A stretch of 64,000 nucleotides of DNA, taken from Anaerolinea sp. Lineage in GTDB: Bacteria; Chloroflexota; Anaerolineae; Anaerolineales; Villigracilaceae. The stretch covers positions 21,806-85,805 of the forward strand of contig DYID01000018.1 in NCBI GenBank assembly GCA_020723805.1. Reading direction: 5' to 3'. Under the pieces are notes generated by a model. That model had not been told where the DNA came from, made no database searches, and worked only from the letters and a program-made list of their open reading frames with translations. Position numbers and translations under genes: made by a program. Positions 44,293 through 52,790 of this stretch are shown in pieces (position 1 is the first letter of the stretch; the number at the start of each line of letters is the position of its first letter).

Positions 44293-45135
44293 CTACTTCG
44301 CCGACTTCAGGATCGCTGCCGCGCCGTACCCCACCACCGAGGTGTAGTCCCCGGTCACATCGCCCGAGGTGGCGTGACGCAATACCCTGACCTTATCCGC
44401 GCCGAGTTCGCGCGCCGCCCACAGCACCGCTGTCACGGCGCCCAAGCCGCAGGCAAAGCCCTTGCCGGCGCGTTCCACGTCGAAGGCGGCATCCGGGTCG
44501 AAAGACTCAATCGCATCCAGCATGGCGCGGTCAAATCTCAGAGCGGCGGTCTGGTTGTAGTAGTGAGAAAGGTCGGTGCTGGCGACGAGGATGGAGTCTT
44601 TGCCGCGCAAAACCTGCGCCAGCGCCCTGCCCAGTCCCTGCGAGACGCGCGGTTCCTGCGCCCGCACCATGACCGGCAGCAACTTCCAGCCTGACTTCAA
44701 GGCGCGCTGAAGGAACGGCAGTTCGATTTCCAGCGAATGTTCGGGGTCGCGGGCGACGGGCGAAAGCCCAAACCCCAGTTCCGATTTGAGAATCACGTCG
44801 AGCTGGCTCACGGCATCCCGGTCAACAGGGATTTCACCGAGGGGCGTCCAATAGGCGGTGTGCGAGGTGGTCAGCAGGGGTTCGTGGTAGGGGTGGTGCA
44901 TCGGCGAGATGACGGCGACCAGGTCCGGGGTCCGCGAGCGAAGGGCGGCAAAGGCATAGCCCGCCACCGCGCCGGAGTAAATATGCCCTGCATGGGGGGC
45001 GATGACGCCCACCACCTCCCCCTTCAATTCGGGGAGTTTTGCGCCGCTCAAAAACTCATCCACAGACTGCGACAGGGCTTTCGGGTTTCCCTCATACCAC
45101 CTGCCGGCAATGGGTGAAGGACGAACATCAACCAT
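44293..45135 (-). CDS. MEMO family protein (AmmeMemoRadiSam system protein B)
   Basis: A 280-residue MEMO-fold protein. The family start is VRPSPIAGRWYEG, and metal-site residues are seen in APHAGHIYSG, SPMHHPYHEP and STDLSHYY. In bacteria it is usually paired with AMMECR1 and a radical-SAM protein; neither is in the window, so its partners are elsewhere or lost. Proposed roles include extradiol-type redox chemistry, but the reaction is not settled. A TACAAT ends six bases before the ATG, inside the last codons of the NUDIX gene, and the two genes overlap by eight bases. Confidence 0.9.
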   Translation of the reverse strand: MVDVRPSPIAGRWYEGNPKALSQSVDEFLSGAKLPELKGEVVGVIAPHAGHIYSGAVAGYAFAALRSRTPDLVAVISPMHHPYHEPLLTTSHTAYWTPLGEIPVDRDAVSQLDVILKSELGFGLSPVARDPEHSLEIELPFLQRALKSGWKLLPVMVRAQEPRVSQGLGRALAQVLRGKDSILVASTDLSHYYNQTAALRFDRAMLDAIESFDPDAAFDVERAGKGFACGLGAVTAVLWAARELGADKVRVLRHATSGDVTGDYTSVVGYGAAAILKSAK

Positions 45136-45622
45136 AAAAAGATTGTAGCACTTTTTTGGTGGCAAGAAAAGCAAGCGGCGGCAGATGCTCCCCATCGAAC
45201 CATTCGGCGGCGTCGGCGTCGTCATCCGCCTTCAGATCGCCGCCGCACACCTCCGCCTGATAGATGATGACGAAGTCTGCGCCGCGCGGATGCTCGCGCC
45301 CGGCAACGATGTCATAGACGCGCGTCACGCGCACGCTCAAGCCTGTCTCTTCCAAACATTCCCTTTGCGCCGCCTCAGCCGGGTCCTCGCCGCCGTTGAC
45401 GAAGCCGGCCGGCAGGGTCCACATGCCGCGAAATGGCTCATTGACGCGCCGCACGAGCAGGACGCGCCCATCTTGAACCACCAGCACCGCCGCCGCAACC
45501 TTCGGGTCCACGAAATGAATCCAACCGCAGGCAGGGCAGACGGGGCGCATTTTTCCGAATCGCTCTTCGGCGTTCAGCAGTTGACCACAGCGGGGACAAA
45601 ATTTGTATTCGTTGTTTGCCAT
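45128..45622 (-). CDS. NUDIX hydrolase with N-terminal zinc ribbon
   Basis: A 164-residue hydrolase. The zinc ribbon CPRCGQ...CPACGW (about residues 8-33) is like that of NudC-type pyrophosphatases. The Nudix box reads GGEDPAEAAQRECLEETG (about 78-95) with all acidic ligands present. It should cleave a nucleoside diphosphate-linked substrate such as NADH or ADP-ribose. The start at 45622 was chosen over an upstream ATG at 45631, which lies in a hairpin (45630-45656). It is eight bases into the MEMO gene at its 3' end, so the pair is coupled. Confidence 0.9.
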   Translation of the reverse strand: MANNEYKFCPRCGQLLNAEERFGKMRPVCPACGWIHFVDPKVAAAVLVVQDGRVLLVRRVNEPFRGMWTLPAGFVNGGEDPAEAAQRECLEETGLSVRVTRVYDIVAGREHPRGADFVIIYQAEVCGGDLKADDDADAAEWFDGEHLPPLAFLATKKVLQSFYG

Positions 45623-45629
45623 AATGAAC

Positions 45630-45656
45630 ACAGGGACGGCGCTTTGCCGTCCCTGT
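45630..45656. repeat. hairpin before the NUDIX start
   Basis: An 11-bp stem ACAGGGACGGC with loop GCTTT. On the minus strand it ends eight bases before ATG 45622 and would mask any ribosome site. It has no T run on that strand. Confidence 0.55.
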
Positions 45657-45664
45657 AAAAGAGT

Positions 45665-46330
45665 TTATTTCCAGCGCCGGGCGGCGAGTTGTCTCATCGC
45701 CCCCATCAACAAAGCGCTGACTGCCGCCACCCCCGCCAGCCCAATCTGCCAGGCGGAGGGAACTAACGGGGCTTGACGCTGCGGTTCGGGCAGCGGTTCG
45801 ACCACCGCCGGAGGCTGATCTTGAGCAGGGGCAGGTGTCTCCCCGCCACTCTTGGCGGCGGGAGTTTCCATCACGCGGAGGGCGTCTTCGGTGGGCTGGG
45901 CAGGCGCAAGCGAAAGAGGGGGTTCTTCCGCAGGCGCGGCGGCTTGGGGTGCGGCTTCTTCAACGGCAAAAGATTCCGCTCCTCCGCCTCCCATGCCAAA
46001 GTTCGCGGGCGACGCAAGTTGTGTGCCGACAAAGTTCACGCCAAAGGAGAAGAAGAAGAGCAGGGTCGCCAAAACAGTCGCCAGGCGGAAGGCAGGATAG
46101 GCACGCGGCAAGGGCGGGTTCTGCCCGACCATTTTGCGCGTGAGAGTGAAGTTACGCGGCGCTTTGCGGGAGGGAAGTTTGCGGAGCAAGGTGCGGGCGG
46201 CGCGCAGGTCATTCAAAACAGAGGCAAGTTCGGGGTCGGCGTTGAGGCGGGCTTCCAGGCGCGCAGAATCCGCAGGTTTGAGTTCCCCATCCAGATATGC
46301 TGAAAGAAGTTCAAGGTCTCGTCTATTCAT
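45665..46330 (-). CDS. anti-sigma factor-like membrane protein
   Basis: A 221-residue protein. The N-terminal helix pattern RRDLELLSAYLDGELKPADSA matches the start of anti-sigma domains, but the zinc ligands HxxxCxxC are absent. A membrane helix follows (about 86-108), then an Ala/Pro-rich stretch and a second hydrophobic segment near the C-terminus. It overlaps the sigma gene by four bases (ATGA), the usual arrangement. It most likely holds the ECF sigma at the membrane until a signal arrives. The signal is unknown. Confidence 0.78.
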   Translation of the reverse strand: MNRRDLELLSAYLDGELKPADSARLEARLNADPELASVLNDLRAARTLLRKLPSRKAPRNFTLTRKMVGQNPPLPRAYPAFRLATVLATLLFFFSFGVNFVGTQLASPANFGMGGGGAESFAVEEAAPQAAAPAEEPPLSLAPAQPTEDALRVMETPAAKSGGETPAPAQDQPPAVVEPLPEPQRQAPLVPSAWQIGLAGVAAVSALLMGAMRQLAARRWK

Positions 46331-46938
46331 CGGGCGTTGATTCCTTCTTCCAGACGATAGTTTACGGGCAAAAGTTCCGCAAAGCCCTGCAGGCACTCGC
46401 GCAGACGCATGCGGGCGCGGGCAAGGCGGCTTTTGATGGTGCCGAGCGGCACGCGGATGGCGCTGGCAACTTCGGCGTAGTCCATGCCTTGAATATCCGC
46501 CATGACGACGACGGTTTTGAATTCGAGGGGCAGGCTATCGAGACAGTGCTGAATGGCGTGTTCGACCTCATCGGCTTCCATTTGCTGGTCGGGGGTGAGG
46601 GCGGGGTCGGCAAGCCACTTGGGGGAGTCCATCTCTTCGCCGTCGTCGGTATCGGGTTCAAGGGCGGTGGTGGGACGGCGTTTCTTGCGGCGGAGTTCGT
46701 CGTAGCAGGCGTTGGTCACCGTGCGCATGAGCCAGGCTTTGAACGAGCCTCCGCGAAAGGAAGCGATGTTCTTGAAGGCGGAGATGAAGGCGTCCTGGGC
46801 GGCGTCGGCAGCCTGGTCTTCATCGCCAAGGATGCGCAGGGCGGCGTTGAAGACGCTGTCCTGGTAGTGGAGGACGAGCGTGTTGAAGGCGTCAAGACTG
46901 CCTTGCTGCGCATCATGGATGAGGGCTTGTTCGTTCAT
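46327..46938 (-). CDS. ECF-type RNA polymerase sigma factor
   Basis: A 203-residue sigma factor of the SigE/RpoE type. Region 2 includes LVLHYQDSVFNAALRILGDEDQAADAAQDAF and RGGSFKAWLMRTVTNACYDELRRKKRR. Region 4 is SLPLEFKTVVVMADIQGMDYAEVA, then GTIKSRLARARMRL. The start at 46938 uses the ATG rather than a TTG nine bases upstream. It forms a coupled pair with the downstream anti-sigma gene. Its regulon cannot be seen here. Upstream DNA is filled with hairpins. Confidence 0.93.
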   Translation of the reverse strand: MNEQALIHDAQQGSLDAFNTLVLHYQDSVFNAALRILGDEDQAADAAQDAFISAFKNIASFRGGSFKAWLMRTVTNACYDELRRKKRRPTTALEPDTDDGEEMDSPKWLADPALTPDQQMEADEVEHAIQHCLDSLPLEFKTVVVMADIQGMDYAEVASAIRVPLGTIKSRLARARMRLRECLQGFAELLPVNYRLEEGINAR

Positions 46939-47004
46939 TGAAGTCAATTAAACCACAGATACACACGAATGAAAAACGAACTTATCTGAAACAAGAAAAT
47001 TTAT

Positions 47005-47068
47005 CCACGAAGCACACGAATTTTCACGAAAAGAGAAAAGAATTCGCGCATCTTCGTGAACTTCGTGG
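47005..47068. repeat. CCACGAAG / CTTCGTGG inverted repeat
   Basis: 8-bp outer arms, with an inner ACACGAA/TTCGTGA match. It is part of the repeat-filled gap between the sigma gene and DUF3054. Confidence 0.6.
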
Positions 47069-47072
47069 AGAA

Positions 47073-47175
47073 TGAGTTAACTCACCTTACGCAGTTTCTT
47101 CGTAGTGCGACATTCATGTCGCCTGAAAACGCGAGATAAATCTCGCGCTACTGCGTAACATGAGTGAGTTAACTC
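47073..47175. mobile_element. MITE-like element flanked by TGAGTTAACTC
   Basis: Two identical 11-base flanks (47073-47083 and 47165-47175) bracket 81 bases with terminal inverted repeats TTACGCAG (47087-47094) and CTGCGTAA (47151-47158). Two perfect hairpins, GCGACAT-TC-ATGTCGC and CGCGAGAT-AA-ATCTCGCG, lie inside. It codes for nothing. Confidence 0.5.
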
Positions 47176-47191
47176 GGGTAAAGTCTAACGA

Positions 47192-47566
47192 TTACCGCCT
47201 GCGCGTGAACAGGGCATACAGCCCGCGCCAGAGCAACATGCCCAGGGCAGATGTGGAGGCGAGAACCACGCCAAAGATGGGGATGATGGGAATGTTCAGC
47301 CACAGTCCGCGCAGGAGGGCGGCGAGCGGCGCGGCAAAGAGCATGGCAAAGACGGGACGCCAGAGTTGTTTGGGATTGGAAACCACCTCCACTTGGAAAA
47401 GCCCCAAAAAGGGAGCGAGGACGAACCACGAAAAAGCCAGCGGAAGGAACGCGGCAAGCATGCGCGGCAGGAAGGAAAGATCGGCTTCGCCGTGCGTGGC
47501 AAAGCCGATGACTGTCACTATGGCAATGGCGAGCAGGTCGCCGATGACAAGGATGGCTTTCTTCAT
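47192..47566 (-). CDS. DUF3054 membrane protein
   Basis: A 124-residue protein with four membrane helices. The family start is AILVIGDLLAIAIVTVIGF and the inner motif PLAFSWFVLAPFLGLF is present. DUF3054 proteins are small integral membrane proteins of unknown role. The start at 47566 follows the lysS stop by only four bases, so it is probably co-transcribed with lysS. The C-terminus ends in an Arg cluster. Confidence 0.88.
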   Translation of the reverse strand: MKKAILVIGDLLAIAIVTVIGFATHGEADLSFLPRMLAAFLPLAFSWFVLAPFLGLFQVEVVSNPKQLWRPVFAMLFAAPLAALLRGLWLNIPIIPIFGVVLASTSALGMLLWRGLYALFTRRR

Positions 47567-47570
47567 GGAA

Positions 47571-49088
<1,518 letters not shown>

Positions 49089-49169
49089 CCAATCCTCCAA
49101 CCCCCACCCCTAGCCCTCCCTCAATTTTCGTGAAATTGGGGGAGGGTGCCAAAGGCAGGAGGGGGTGTA

Positions 49170-49225
49170 AAAAATAACCCCGCGTCCATCACAGGCACGC
49201 GGGGAGAAAGGTCGCTCCTGTGATG
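49170..49225 (-). terminator. terminator with competing stem between greA and lysS
   Basis: On the minus strand CCCCGCGT (49204-49197) pairs with ACGCGGGG (49185-49178) and is followed by TTATTTTTT. A second pair, CATCACAGG (49225-49217) with CCTGTGATG (49195-49187), uses the terminator loop. The two stems interleave. Confidence 0.7.
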
Positions 49226-49232
49226 CGCCGCG

Positions 49233-49700
49233 TTAGCCAACCTTCAGGATTTTAACATTATACGTGCCGCCCGGCGTCTCCACCTTGACGGTGTCGCCCG
49301 CCTTGTGACCCAAAATTGCCTTGCCGATGGGCGACTCATTCGAGATCTTCCCCTCGCGCGGGTTGGCTTCCGCCGCGCCGACGATGGTGAACGTTTCGGC
49401 TTCGAAGTTGCCTTCTTTGATGGTCACTTTGGACCCCACCTGGATCACGTCACTCTTCTTTTTGCCGTTGTCTTCGATAATCTTGGCGCTTGCCAGCAGG
49501 GCTTCCAATTCCTGAATACGCCCTTCCACAAACGCCTGCTCGTTCTTGGCGGCTTCGTACTCGGCGTTCTCGATCAGTTCCCCCCCTTCCATCGCTTCGT
49601 GCAGGCGGTTGGCAACTTCCTGACGCTTCACTTTGCGCAGGTATTCCAATTCCTCCTGAAGTTTCTGGTACCCTTCCTTGGTCAAAAAGTTGTTAGGCAT
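49233..49700 (-). CDS. greA: transcription elongation factor GreA
   Basis: A 155-residue factor that rescues stalled RNA polymerase by stimulating RNA cleavage. The N-terminal coiled coil holds ELIENAEYEAAKNEQ, where the tip Asp/Glu is expected, and the C-terminal domain ends with GTYNVKILKVG. The family length is exact. It begins MPNNFLTKEGYQKLQEEL. Its end is followed by a terminator with an alternative fold, and lysS is next on the same strand. Confidence 0.97.
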   Translation of the reverse strand: MPNNFLTKEGYQKLQEELEYLRKVKRQEVANRLHEAMEGGELIENAEYEAAKNEQAFVEGRIQELEALLASAKIIEDNGKKKSDVIQVGSKVTIKEGNFEAETFTIVGAAEANPREGKISNESPIGKAILGHKAGDTVKVETPGGTYNVKILKVG

Positions 49701-49816
49701 ATCTCGTTCCTGCTATAAGAATTTTGTCCCGACAAGCGGGACAAAGGGTTCGGTCGTGCCAGAAGCGCGCATAATATATCACGGTTTGCGGGACAGTTCA
49801 AGGATATTGCCCCTCC

Positions 49817-50551
49817 TCAGCCGCGCTCCCACAAACGGATGCCCTGCCGTTCCTGCCAATAGGAACGAAGGGACTCTTGGATGCCTTCCGGGGTGTCGAA
49901 CGCGGGTCCAAGCATCGAAATTTGGGATTGATACGCCAAAACCGCCTCTCCCCACGACTTCAAGCCTGTTTCTGAAACCGTATAGACCTTTTCCTGCATC
50001 CCGGCTGTCTTCGGAGCCAGGTCGGCGGGGTGGGATTGCAGGTAAGGGATGTCGGCGTCGTAGAGGAGGGGGCGTCCGAGCAGTTCCGCCGCGCGGCGCA
50101 CGAGGACGTGGTCCACGTGAGAGCCGACCGCCAGTTGGCAGACCAGCACATCGTCCGGGTGGAGGCGGGGGGTGATTGCCGCCGCAATTTGGGCGGGCAG
50201 GTCCGCGTCGTCCTCGTGAGGCGGGGAGTAGATGTCGGCATAGAGCCAGTTGCCGTCTCTGCCGCGGCGGTAGATGCAATCCAGAAAGTCGAAGTGCTGT
50301 ACCTGTGCGCCGAGAATTTGGGCGGCGCGGCGGTCCTCTGCGCGGCGGGAAAGCACCGTCTCTTCGGCGGAGGCAAAGCCCCACTGGAAATGCAGCACCT
50401 GCGCAAACATGGAAAACTCGGTATCGGACGGCACGCCGCACATGAACGTCCAAATTTCGACCGGGACGCCCGCCTTCGCCTGGTCGTGAATCAAGCCGCC
50501 CGCCGAAAGGGCGGCGTCGTCGAGGTGAGGGGAAAGGTAAATCCATCGCAT
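49817..50551 (-). CDS. PIG-L family deacetylase
   Basis: A 244-residue zinc deacetylase of the LmbE/PIG-L family. The metal motif SPHLDDAALSAGG (AHPDD-type) is at residues 6-18, and the third ligand region is SHVDHV. Members remove acetyl groups from N-acetylglucosaminyl conjugates, such as in mycothiol, bacillithiol or glycolipid pathways; the substrate here is unknown. TACAAT lies six bases before the ATG, so the mRNA is probably leaderless. Confidence 0.92.
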   Translation of the reverse strand: MRWIYLSPHLDDAALSAGGLIHDQAKAGVPVEIWTFMCGVPSDTEFSMFAQVLHFQWGFASAEETVLSRRAEDRRAAQILGAQVQHFDFLDCIYRRGRDGNWLYADIYSPPHEDDADLPAQIAAAITPRLHPDDVLVCQLAVGSHVDHVLVRRAAELLGRPLLYDADIPYLQSHPADLAPKTAGMQEKVYTVSETGLKSWGEAVLAYQSQISMLGPAFDTPEGIQESLRSYWQERQGIRLWERG

Positions 50552-50557
50552 GAGGCG

Positions 50558-50563
50558 ATTGTA
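50558..50563 (-). promoter_or_regulatory. -10 box of the PIG-L gene (leaderless)
   Basis: TACAAT on the minus strand, followed by CGCCTC and the ATG at 50551. Confidence 0.5.
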
Positions 50564-50765
50564 CCCCAACACCTCAAACCCGCATGGATTTCAATGCTCG
50601 GCTGCAATCATCGAAAAAGTTCCGCGTATTTTGCTCGCTCTGGCGCAAAGGGGCGGTAGAGACCGCCGAATACGCCCCCTGAAAATCTTGGCAACAGAGC
50701 ATTTTAAGAACATTACGCAATTGAATTTCGGGCGGGATTCATGTACACTTGTTTTGGAGGCAGCT

Positions 50766-51161
50766 ATGCAGGAGCGACGCAAACAGCCGCGCAAGGACTT
50801 GATGTCGTATTCCCAGGTGTTCAATGTGGACGGGGGCTACCTGCTCGGCTACCTGGGCGACCTGACCGAACTGGGCGCGATGGTCATCAGCGACGATGAA
50901 GTCAAGCCCAATACGGAATTGACCGTTCAAATTCAACTGCCCGAATTGGACAATTTCTCCGACGAAACCATCACGCTCCCCGTGCGCGTGGCATGGTGCC
51001 AGCGCGATCTCAGCCCGGAGTATTTCAACATCGGCATGGAGTTCAAGGCGGTCACCGCCCGGCAGAGGGACATCATCCGCGCCATTCTCGAAACTTACGA
51101 GTTCCGCCGGCAGACGCCCCACTACCCGCCTCACCCCAACGAATTGAACATTTCCGAATAA
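50766..51161 (+). CDS. PilZ domain protein
   Basis: A 131-residue single-domain PilZ protein. The c-di-GMP binding signature appears as RRKQPRKD near the N-terminus (RxxxR) and GDLTELGAMV (D/NxSxxG-like, with T for S). Such proteins transmit c-di-GMP levels to motility, secretion or envelope enzymes. The start at 50766 follows TTTTGGAGGCAGCT, a good ribosome site. A terminator follows. No partner gene is next to it. Confidence 0.85.
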   Translation: MQERRKQPRKDLMSYSQVFNVDGGYLLGYLGDLTELGAMVISDDEVKPNTELTVQIQLPELDNFSDETITLPVRVAWCQRDLSPEYFNIGMEFKAVTARQRDIIRAILETYEFRRQTPHYPPHPNELNISE

Positions 51162-51180
51162 AACATCCTCAAAAAAAACG

Positions 51181-51210
51181 ACGACACGTGCCCCTGCCGT
51201 GTCGTTTTTG
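51181..51210 (+). terminator. terminator after the PilZ gene
   Basis: Stem ACGACACG, loop TGCCCCTGC, then TTTTG. The poly-A run before it may serve the opposite strand. Confidence 0.75.
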
Positions 51211-51323
51211 TTTACCGATTAGCGCTTTTCACCTATAATCAAATCAAGGTTCTGTGGAAAGCGCCAGGCGTTAGAGAGTACCCGCTGTGCGCTATGCAGA
51301 GCGCCGAGGAGAGAGACCTGCGC

Positions 51324-52784
51324 ATGAATACCCCTTATTTTTTCATGAGTTACAGCCGCGAAGACACCGCCAAACAGCGGCGCATCATCCGGGAATTGCG
51401 CGAGCGAGGCGTGGAAATCTGGGTGGATGTCGAAAATCTCACGCCCGGCACACCCACCTGGGAACGCGAAATCGAGCGGGCAATTCGTGAAGCGATGGGC
51501 ATCATCGTTCTGCTTTCTCCCGAATCGAACAACTCGGAATGGGTGCGGCGCGAAATCAGTTTCGGGGAGCAGCACCGCAAGCGCATCTTCCCCGTGTTGA
51601 TCGAAGGGGACGATCACACCTCGACCCCTCTGCGGCTTGCCAGCCACCAGCGCGTGGACCTGCGCACACGCTTCGAAGCAGGACTGGACGAACTGGCAGA
51701 CGCCCTAAAAAATTACATTGGCGTCAAACAGGAAATTGCGGAGCAAAGCCAGCCTGTTTTCGTGAAGGCGAAATCCAAACCGCCCGCCAACTTGAAAAAG
51801 TTGGTTGTGCCTGCCTTGATTGGCTTGATGGGGATGTTGATCATCGGCGGGGCGCTGGCAGTGTGGAACAGACTTGCCGTGGAAACACCGACCCCGCCTC
51901 CCGTCACGACCGAAGCGCCGCTGGTGGAGCCGCTGATTACAGATACGGCAACCGCTCCCGCTGTCATCACGGCGGATGAACCGGCGGGCAGAATCATCTT
52001 CACCTGCGAGATCGAGGGGAGCGAGGTCTGTATCATTAACGCCGATGGTAGCGGCTGGCGCCGCCTGACCGACTCCGCGCTTGCCAGTTTCAACGCCTCG
52101 CTGACGCCGGACGGCAAGACGGCGGTCTATGTGGTCAATTACGGGGATTACACCGAGATTCACGAACTGAATGTCAACAACGGAAAGAGCAAACAACTGA
52201 CTGATTTCAAAAAGGGCGTGGGCGCGCCGGAAGTCTCGCCGGATAACCGCTATATCCTCTTCCACTATCGCGCCAGCAACTTGCAACTTTGGTACATGAA
52301 CCGCGATGGCAGCAGCCCGCAGGAGTGGTACAGCGTCTCCGGGAAAGACGTGCACGACGGCACTTGGTCGCCGGACGGTTCACAGATTCTCTTCGCGCTG
52401 GGAAAAGGCGAGAACAATCAGCTCTATATCATGGACTTCAACAGCGGCACGCCGAGGCTGGTCAACGACACGATTGACACACGCGGACGCAGCGACTGGT
52501 CGCCGCTCGATCTCATCGCGTTCGATCAGGGAGGACCGTTCGCACACGAAATCTTCACCATGAATCTGGATGGGAGCGGCTTGATTCAAATCACCCATGG
52601 CACCAATGCCCAAGGCGTCAGTTTCTCCCCCGACGGCAAATGGATTGCCTTCACTGCCTATACCAACGTCGCCGACAAGGACCTCAAATCCTGCGAAATC
52701 TTCATCATGCGGACCGACGGCTCGGACGTGCGGCAACTCACCGACAACAACTATTGCGATTACCAGCCCCGCTGGGGCAATTGA
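51324..52784 (+). CDS. TIR domain - transmembrane - WD40-like (PD40) propeller protein
   Basis: A 486-residue protein. The N-terminal TIR domain (about 3-130) shows YFFMSYSRED, IWVDVENLTPG, a Glu-rich helix and SEWVRREI. A basic stretch precedes one membrane helix (about 163-183). A Pro/Thr linker leads to an outer-face beta-propeller with repeats such as CIINADGSGWRRLTD, WSPDGSQILFA and FSPDGKWIAF. This suggests a surface receptor that could signal inward through TIR. The start at 51324 was preferred over 51294 for its GGAGAG site. The TIR active-site glutamate is probably present, but NADase activity is untested. Confidence 0.88.
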   Translation: MNTPYFFMSYSREDTAKQRRIIRELRERGVEIWVDVENLTPGTPTWEREIERAIREAMGIIVLLSPESNNSEWVRREISFGEQHRKRIFPVLIEGDDHTSTPLRLASHQRVDLRTRFEAGLDELADALKNYIGVKQEIAEQSQPVFVKAKSKPPANLKKLVVPALIGLMGMLIIGGALAVWNRLAVETPTPPPVTTEAPLVEPLITDTATAPAVITADEPAGRIIFTCEIEGSEVCIINADGSGWRRLTDSALASFNASLTPDGKTAVYVVNYGDYTEIHELNVNNGKSKQLTDFKKGVGAPEVSPDNRYILFHYRASNLQLWYMNRDGSSPQEWYSVSGKDVHDGTWSPDGSQILFALGKGENNQLYIMDFNSGTPRLVNDTIDTRGRSDWSPLDLIAFDQGGPFAHEIFTMNLDGSGLIQITHGTNAQGVSFSPDGKWIAFTAYTNVADKDLKSCEIFIMRTDGSDVRQLTDNNYCDYQPRWGN

Positions 52785-52790
52785 TGGCAA

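Noticed and set aside
45630..45656. Intrinsic terminator before the NUDIX gene
   Set aside because: No T run follows on the minus strand, and it abuts the start codon instead.
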